From contig NZ_SVFW01000009.1 of NCBI RefSeq assembly GCF_015056685.1, forward strand, positions 1 to 29,130: DNA of 29,130 bases, written 5' to 3'. Every line of letters starts with the position of its first letter. Within the stretch, counting starts at the first letter, position 1. Below, piece by piece: positions 24,155 to 29,130 of this stretch. The position numbers and the translations under genes were made by a program. The stretch is from Butyrivibrio sp. GTDB taxonomy: Bacteria > Bacillota > Clostridia > Lachnospirales > Lachnospiraceae. The notes below the pieces were generated by a model. It ran no database searches. It was given only the letters and a program-made list of their open reading frames with translations, and was not told the DNA's origin.

Positions 24155-25654
24155 CTAGATCATGCATCCTATGATGTCGCTCTCGGACAGATCTTTACTC
24201 CGCTGAAATTCTCCTGTTATTTCACCGTTCTTCATGATAAGAACCCTGTCGCTCATCCCGATGAGTTCAGGAAGCTCTTCACTTATCATGAGAATGGCCT
24301 TCCCTTCGCTCTTAAGCTGTGACATAAGCTGATACATTGCCTGCTTGACACCGATGTCCACACCTCTCGTGGGGCAATCCAGTATCAGAATCTTACTGTC
24401 GCAACCTATCCATTTTCCAAAGACTACCTTTTGCTTGTTGCCGCCGGAGAGCTGGGCTACTGCCTGATCTCTTCCCGAGCATTTGATCCTCAGGGCATCT
24501 ATCTGCGCGTCTACATATTTTCTTTCCGCGGACCTGGTTATAAGTCCCGCCCCGGATTTGAATATGTTCATTCCCGCAATCGCGATATTGTCCTTGATGC
24601 TGGCCTCAAGGCACAGGGATTTTCTGTCTCTGTCCTTGGATACATATCCTATCTTGTCAGTCATTGCGTTGTGGGGAGACTTTATCTGCCGCCCTTTTGG
24701 GGATATGACTGCGCCGCTCTCGGGTTTAAGCGCTCCGAACATAGCCTCTCCAAGTTCATGCATTCCGCAGTCCGCAAGTCCTCCAATTCCCAGGATCTCT
24801 CCGCAGTGAAGTGTCAGGGACACGTCCTTAAGTTTGTCCTTAAAGCACAGATTCTTTACCACAATGGCTTCTTCATCAAGGAAGCTGCAGCTAAAGTCCG
24901 GTCTGTAATAATCGCCCTCTATCTCTCTTCCTATCATGCTGGTCCTTATAAGTTCTTCATCAAATTCCTCTTTAGCGAAAGTTCTTATAAGATTCCCGTC
25001 CCTTAGGACTGTCAGGGTGTCGCAGACCTCCATTATTTCCACCAGATCATGGGAGATAAAAAGTACTGAACCGCCCTCTTTTTTCATCTTTTTCATGATG
25101 CCGTACATGATCTGTCTTCCGTCATGAGATAGTGCCGTGCTGGTTTCATCTATCACCAGGATCTTCGGCTTTTTAAGTATGACCTTGGCGATTTCCACCA
25201 GCTTCCTGTCCTGGAAGGAAAGGCTGTCCATCATATCCTTTCCGGAAATGGAGGTTATTCCTATATTGGAAAGGGCTCTGTCCGCTTCCTCGAAGAGTCT
25301 TTTTCTATCAACAAGGAGCCCCTTCTTAAACTTCTTCATCTCTGCCAGAAATATATTCTCCGCAACGGTGATCCCCGTTATTGTTCCACTCTCCTGAACC
25401 ACCATTCCTATACCTTTATTCAAAGCATCGATCATGCTCTCGGGTTCCCAGGCGTTTCCTTCATAAGACATCTGCCCCGAGGTTGCTTTCTGCATTCCCG
25501 CCGCTATGGATGATATGGTGGATTTTCCAGAACCGTTCTCACCTATGAGACCTCTTATCTCACCGGGGTAAACCTCAAGGTCTACTCCGTTTAGAGCAGT
25601 CACACTTCCGAATTTTTTTGTTATGTTTTTCATTTCCAGAATCGGAGTATTCAT
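24155..25654 (-). CDS. Dual-domain sugar ABC transporter ATPase (RbsA/MglA-like)
   Basis: This 499-residue cytoplasmic ATPase has two nucleotide-binding domains. The first has Walker A GENGSGKST, a divergent signature DSLSFQDRKLVEIAK and Walker B VIDETSTALS with the catalytic Glu. The second has the degenerate Walker A usual for this family (GIGGLADCGMHE) and a normal signature LSGGNKQKVVFGK. Its Walker B reads LILDCPTRGVDIG, in which the Glu normally following the Asp is Cys427. So only the first site may hydrolyse ATP. It is the first gene of the operon. ATG 25654 has AAAGGA 10 nt upstream. Confidence 0.93.
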   Translation of the reverse strand: MNTPILEMKNITKKFGSVTALNGVDLEVYPGEIRGLIGENGSGKSTISSIAAGMQKATSGQMSYEGNAWEPESMIDALNKGIGMVVQESGTITGITVAENIFLAEMKKFKKGLLVDRKRLFEEADRALSNIGITSISGKDMMDSLSFQDRKLVEIAKVILKKPKILVIDETSTALSHDGRQIMYGIMKKMKKEGGSVLFISHDLVEIMEVCDTLTVLRDGNLIRTFAKEEFDEELIRTSMIGREIEGDYYRPDFSCSFLDEEAIVVKNLCFKDKLKDVSLTLHCGEILGIGGLADCGMHELGEAMFGALKPESGAVISPKGRQIKSPHNAMTDKIGYVSKDRDRKSLCLEASIKDNIAIAGMNIFKSGAGLITRSAERKYVDAQIDALRIKCSGRDQAVAQLSGGNKQKVVFGKWIGCDSKILILDCPTRGVDIGVKQAMYQLMSQLKSEGKAILMISEELPELIGMSDRVLIMKNGEITGEFQRSKDLSESDIIGCMI

Positions 25655-25700
25655 AACTAATGAATCCTTTCTGTCTGAGGTATTGCTTGTTTATGGATTC

Positions 25701-25746
25701 ATTATATTGAGCAAACGTCTTTTACATAATTCACATAATCGCTCAA
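25701..25746 (-). promoter_or_regulatory. Promoter and operator region of the sugar operon
   Basis: TATAAT reads on the minus strand at 25706-25701, 47 nt from the ATPase start. The -35 position is poor (TTATGT at 17 bp), as expected of an activator-dependent promoter. TTGAGC (25707-25712) and GCTCAA (25741-25746) form a perfect inverted repeat with 28 bp between, just upstream of the -10. It is a likely binding region for the divergently encoded AraC-type regulator. Confidence 0.55.
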
Positions 25747-25802
25747 TTATATTGACTTATTATGATGAAAATATATTATTTCTGATACTAATATGAACTA
25801 TT

Positions 25803-25831
25803 TTGACATTTACCTCTGTTAGGGGTATTAT
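25803..25831 (+). promoter_or_regulatory. Sigma-A-type promoter of the AraC-type gene
   Basis: TTGACA (25803-25808), a 17-bp spacer and TATTAT (25826-25831) make a near-consensus promoter. Transcription would start near 25838, about 44 nt before the regulator's start codon. The strong promoter contrasts with the weak one for the operon on the other strand. Confidence 0.75.
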
Positions 25832-25881
25832 TTACCTGTTTTAACCGGACGTTCATTTAAGATAATAAGGAAATTAAAGAT

Positions 25882-26937
25882 ATGGATCACACAGCGGTAA
25901 AGCAGCACATATACGACATTACCGAAACTGAGAAATTTTACAGAGACTACTATCTTGCCGGAAAGGACAAAGACAGTCTGAGGGCTTTTCTTGATGGTCT
26001 TGATATGAAGCTTGTTCTTGACAGACACCTTCTGATTACCGAAAAGCCCGAGACAATCCCCGAGGTATTCGAAGATTCCTTCTTTTTCGACCTGTCAAAT
26101 AATGACAGTATAGTGGTACAGAAGCACGAGAGATATTCACCGGCCATCGAGCACAGTCATACCTTTTTTGAGCTGAGCTATGTCTATGACGGCAAGTGCT
26201 CCCAGACCATCTCCGGAAGGACCATCGAGATGCGTACGGGAGATTTCTGTGTTATTCCTCCCGGGATCAAACACTCCATCAGCGTGTTTGACGACACCAT
26301 AGTCATAAACATAATGCTCAGAAGGGATACTTTACATTCCATGTTCTATTCCTTCCTGAACACCCCGAATATACTCAGTTCTTTTTTCCTGAATAATATA
26401 TATGCCAAGAAGGCCAACGACTATATCATGTTCCACACAGGCTCCGATGATGGCATAGCCACTTCCTTTATCTGGATGCTGACAGAATCCCTCAACAGAC
26501 AGGAGTACCATTACCAGGCCATTACAAATACCCTGCTTCTTGATTTTTATCTGATAATAAGGAACTACTCGGAATCCGTTCAGATGCCGCTGTTTGACAG
26601 CCGCATAGATGTACAGCGATATGCCCTTATCCAGTATATTCAGGAAAATTACAAGGAGGTAACTCTCTCGGACCTCTCCGAGAAATTCCATTATTCCAAC
26701 GAGTACACCTCAAGACTGATAAAAGAGCTTACGGGAATGACCTACACCGAGATCCTCAGGACCGTGCGAATAGAGCGAAGTCAGGATCTTCTTGCAAACT
26801 CCACCATGAGTGTTGCCACCATAGCTGAAGCTGTAGGATATGACACCACGGAGCACTATATCCGTCAGTTTAAAAAGCACACAAAAATGACTCCTTCCGC
26901 TTATCGAAAGGAGTCTGCATCCAGTAGGAACAGGTAA
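25882..26937 (+). CDS. AraC-family transcriptional regulator with cupin sensor domain
   Basis: This 351-residue protein has an N-terminal cupin-type sensing region (about residues 70-160). HSHTFFELSYVYDG, RTGDFCVIPPGIKHSI and its His residues are typical. A C-terminal AraC domain (about 245-345) has two helix-turn-helix parts: TLSDLSEKFHYSNEYTSRLI and SVATIAEAVGYDTTEHYIRQ. It is divergent from the sugar operon across a 227-nt intergenic region and is the obvious local activator of that operon in response to its glycoside or a breakdown product. Its own promoter is near consensus. The start codon is preceded by AAGGA. Confidence 0.92.
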   Translation: MDHTAVKQHIYDITETEKFYRDYYLAGKDKDSLRAFLDGLDMKLVLDRHLLITEKPETIPEVFEDSFFFDLSNNDSIVVQKHERYSPAIEHSHTFFELSYVYDGKCSQTISGRTIEMRTGDFCVIPPGIKHSISVFDDTIVINIMLRRDTLHSMFYSFLNTPNILSSFFLNNIYAKKANDYIMFHTGSDDGIATSFIWMLTESLNRQEYHYQAITNTLLLDFYLIIRNYSESVQMPLFDSRIDVQRYALIQYIQENYKEVTLSDLSEKFHYSNEYTSRLIKELTGMTYTEILRTVRIERSQDLLANSTMSVATIAEAVGYDTTEHYIRQFKKHTKMTPSAYRKESASSRNR

Positions 26938-26991
26938 AAGACCTTACAGGAACTGGTTTGTTTGATCATGGTAATACTTTATTTTCTATTT

Positions 26992-27552
26992 TCAGCTAAG
27001 AAATCCTATATCTGAAATGATCGGAAGCTCTTTTGCCTTACCCATGCAAGCCCAGACAATAGCAACAATCTTGATCACACCAAGGATTGCTGCACATATA
27101 CCTGTAACAAGCCATCCAAGAAATGGAATGATACTTGGGATAAGTATGATAATTGCTGATATAGAAATTCTAAGCGAGTTTCTTGCATGGAATCTTGTAA
27201 ATGGAGTTCCGGCAATGAATGCTATAAGAACACCGATAATTCCAAAAAGATAAGCTGCAAGTGCAATGATCCTGTTGTCTGCAATATCCTGAGCATCAAA
27301 CTCTTTTGTATGATCCTTAGGATCTGAGTAAACAAGTGGCTGCTGATATGGTGCCTGCCCAAAATTAGGTGTTGGCTGTGGCTGAGGTGTAGGCTGTGGC
27401 CCCTGCTGTGTGTTTGATGCCTGTGCATTCATATCCACGCTCTGAGCATTATCTGAAGCAGCCTGGGTATTTACCGCAACTGAGACACCACAATTGTTGC
27501 AAAACGCTGCGTCGTCAGCAATCTGATTACCGCAATTAGGACATGTTTTCAT
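26992..27552 (-). CDS. Zinc-ribbon membrane protein, function unknown
   Basis: This 186-residue protein starts at ATG 27552, behind GGAGGAG; the upstream in-frame TTG is part of that site. The N-terminus has CPNCGNQIADDAAFCNNCG, a zinc ribbon with two Cys-x2-Cys pairs. A Gln/Pro-rich linker (about 35-75) follows, then three to four hydrophobic segments (about 90-175) of the DUF4870 type (FTRFHARNSLRISI, IPFLGWLV). Such proteins are common in Firmicutes and are of unknown function. It is convergent with the AraC-type gene, with 54 nt between. Confidence 0.85.
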   Translation of the reverse strand: MKTCPNCGNQIADDAAFCNNCGVSVAVNTQAASDNAQSVDMNAQASNTQQGPQPTPQPQPTPNFGQAPYQQPLVYSDPKDHTKEFDAQDIADNRIIALAAYLFGIIGVLIAFIAGTPFTRFHARNSLRISISAIIILIPSIIPFLGWLVTGICAAILGVIKIVAIVWACMGKAKELPIISDIGFLS

Positions 27553-27633
27553 ATTATTCTCCTCCAATCATCTTTTGTTGTCAGAATCGAATTGTCACAA
27601 TGAAGATTTTTGGCTCTGACATTAATATAAATC

Positions 27634-27660
27634 AGGTGAGCACTATTTAAGCACTCACCT
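27634..27660 (-). other. 5' UTR hairpin of the zinc-ribbon gene
   Basis: AGGTGAG (27634-27640) pairs with CTCACCT (27654-27660) over 7 bp with a 13-nt loop. It lies almost exactly at the expected transcription start, so it could protect the 5' end of the mRNA. It lacks a T run on the minus strand, so it is a poor terminator for the upstream gene. Confidence 0.45.
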
Positions 27661-27664
27661 AATG

Positions 27665-27693
27665 ATTTTACATTTTTATATGTATATTTTCAA
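27665..27693 (-). promoter_or_regulatory. Sigma-A-type promoter of the zinc-ribbon gene
   Basis: On the minus strand TTGAAA (27693-27688), a 17-bp spacer and TAAAAT (27670-27665) fit a sigma-A promoter. The start site would be near 27658, giving a leader of about 105 nt that begins with the hairpin. Confidence 0.6.
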
Positions 27694-27732
27694 GTTCAGA
27701 ACTGTAGCAAAAAGACTGAGCAATTTGCCTTT

Positions 27733-29130
27733 TTAATGGCAGTACTTCTTTAAAGTATCTCTAACTGCTCCTGTTCCAGCCAAAAGCTCAAGGAAATATC
27801 CTACTATTCTGTCTGAAAGGCCTGCTGCCTCGAGGTCTGTTCCGAATATAGCAGCATTTTTAAGAAGAGGTAAAACAGCTGCCTTTACCTTATTTTCATC
27901 TGTCTCTCCAAGCTTAATATCTTTTACAAAGCTCTGAGCCTCCTCAAGAAGTGGATCAGGACTAGGCTCGAAGCTCTGGCCCTTATCGTCCACTCCCATA
28001 AGGTAACGAAGCCAACCTGCATGAACAAGTGGTATAAGTTTAAGGTCAGCAACGTTAAGTTTATCAGAAGCAAGATATGCCTTGATTGTTTCACCGAATC
28101 TGATGCCAAGCTTCTGTGAAGTATCGCATGCGATTCTCTGTGGTGTGTCAGGCATAAACTTGTTAGGGATACGCACATTTACAACAGTATCAATAAATTC
28201 CTTTGGCTTAATAACGCCAGGATCTGTAACAACAGGAAGTCCCTCTACATAACCTATTTCTTTTACAAGCTTAACGAGGTCTTCATCCTTCATCTCATCT
28301 GAAATCTTTGTATATCCAAGAAGACATCCGTAAACAGCAAGTGCTGTGTGAAGAGGATTAAGGCAAGTGCACACCTTCATTCTCTCAACCTTGTCAACTG
28401 TCTCCTTATCTGTAAAGATAACTCCAACCTTCTCAAGAGCAGGTCTTCCATTTGGGAACTTGTCCTCGATTACAAGGTATTCGCTCTCCTCAGCGTTAAC
28501 AAAAGGAGCTACCCATGTTTTCTTAGATGTAACAACTGCTTCAAGTTCCTCAACACCGTCGTTCTTAAGGATTTCATTCACAGAGTCATCAGGTCTTGGT
28601 GTAATCTTATCGATCATTGACCATGGGAATGAAACAAGTGCTTCATCATGTACATAGTCAAGGAATCCAGCATCTGCTTTTCCGTTTTCTGTCCAGTTCT
28701 TGGCAAATGCATCCATAGCTGCATAGAGCTTGTCACCATTATGTGAGCAGTTATCTGTACTTACCATGGCAATCTTCTTTTTGCCTGCTGTATATCTCTC
28801 ATACAAAAGAGCTGCTACCTTACCGATATAGCTCTGAGGCTTTTCAGGGCCATTTTCGAAATCTTCTTTTACTGCAGGAAGAGTCTCACCTGCTGGATTT
28901 ACAAGGCTGTAACCTTTTTCTGTGATTGTAAAAGTACACATCTTAAGGCTGTCAGCTCTGAATATCTCTTTTAATCTGCTGAACTCTTTGTCATCGTTAG
29001 AATCAAGAATGCAGGACTCTGCGATACTTCCAATAACCTTCTTATCTACTGATCCGTCAGCTTTAAGTGTAACAAGGATAGAAAGGTTGTCGTGAGGTCT
29101 GTACATTTTCTCTACGATCTCATAATCAAA
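27733..29130 (-). CDS. Mannitol dehydrogenase-family oxidoreductase (fructuronate reductase-like), 5' end missing
   Basis: The open frame continues to the right edge (FDYEIVEKMYRPHD in frame before and through the first internal Met at 29106), so the start lies outside the window. About 466 residues are present of a family that is usually near 540. The N-terminal NAD-binding GxGxxxRG region is thus the missing part. The catalytic motif K-x5-N-x2-H is present (KVCTCLNPLH). Related enzymes reduce D-fructuronate to D-mannonate (UxuB) or act on mannitol/altronate. No neighbouring hexuronate genes are in view to decide. It seems to be a separate transcription unit from the zinc-ribbon gene. Confidence 0.88.
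   Translation of the reverse strand, partial: FDYEIVEKMYRPHDNLSILVTLKADGSVDKKVIGSIAESCILDSNDDKEFSRLKEIFRADSLKMCTFTITEKGYSLVNPAGETLPAVKEDFENGPEKPQSYIGKVAALLYERYTAGKKKIAMVSTDNCSHNGDKLYAAMDAFAKNWTENGKADAGFLDYVHDEALVSFPWSMIDKITPRPDDSVNEILKNDGVEELEAVVTSKKTWVAPFVNAEESEYLVIEDKFPNGRPALEKVGVIFTDKETVDKVERMKVCTCLNPLHTALAVYGCLLGYTKISDEMKDEDLVKLVKEIGYVEGLPVVTDPGVIKPKEFIDTVVNVRIPNKFMPDTPQRIACDTSQKLGIRFGETIKAYLASDKLNVADLKLIPLVHAGWLRYLMGVDDKGQSFEPSPDPLLEEAQSFVKDIKLGETDENKVKAAVLPLLKNAAIFGTDLEAAGLSDRIVGYFLELLAGTGAVRDTLKKYCH

Overview
The window looks like chromosomal DNA of a gut or rumen Lachnospiraceae bacterium of the Butyrivibrio/Pseudobutyrivibrio type. This is inferred from gene content: several GH3 enzymes, a clostripain-type secreted protease, an AgrC/LytTR-type signalling pair, PF09820-type AAA proteins, Gram-positive ribosome binding sites, and a fructuronate-reductase-like enzyme. 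No rRNA, tRNA, CRISPR array or intact insertion sequence was found.

Layout. (1) 1-861 holds no convincing gene, but has a 51-bp-period direct repeat at the left edge, a long imperfect inverted repeat (529-652) and a terminator. (2) 862-4816 (minus) is a two-gene unit: a large secreted C11 (clostripain) protease and, overlapping its end, a 55-residue peptide with a double-glycine leader and a four-cysteine zinc-ribbon pattern. (3) 4991-11002 (minus) is an operon of a membrane-anchored GH3 with permuted domain order, a conventional GH3 and a GtrA-like membrane protein. A perfect palindrome lies in its leader. (4) 11119-14457 (minus) is a LytTR regulator, a GHKL histidine kinase and a membrane GGDEF protein, joined by 4-nt overlaps. 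Its 3' region holds two tandem hairpins that differ by compensatory base pairs. (5) 14585-16159 is a PF09820-type AAA-ATPase/PD-(D/E)XK protein starting at TTG. (6) 16243-16934 is a scar: a broken TPR-type gene, a short orphan ORF and several terminators. (7) 16981-25654 (minus) is one tight operon: ribose-type ABC importer (ATPase, permease, lipoprotein, permease), a GH78-like enzyme, a NagZ-like GH3 and beta-phosphoglucomutase. A divergent AraC-type regulator (25882-26937, plus) follows. This block is visibly richer in G+C than both sides. (8) 26992-29130 holds a zinc-ribbon membrane protein and a mannitol-dehydrogenase-family gene cut by the right edge.

How the genes may work together. The operon at 16981-25654 reads as a complete pathway: the ABC system imports a glycoside, the GH78-like enzyme trims it, and the GH3 cleaves the remaining beta-glycoside. 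The GH3 keeps the Asp-His dyad associated with phosphorolysis in NagZ/Nag3-type enzymes. The operon also encodes beta-phosphoglucomutase but no GH65 or GH94 phosphorylase. This suggests that the GH3 itself makes beta-glucose-1-phosphate. The other strongest leads are the C11 protease with its double-glycine zinc-ribbon peptide, and the tandem covarying hairpins.
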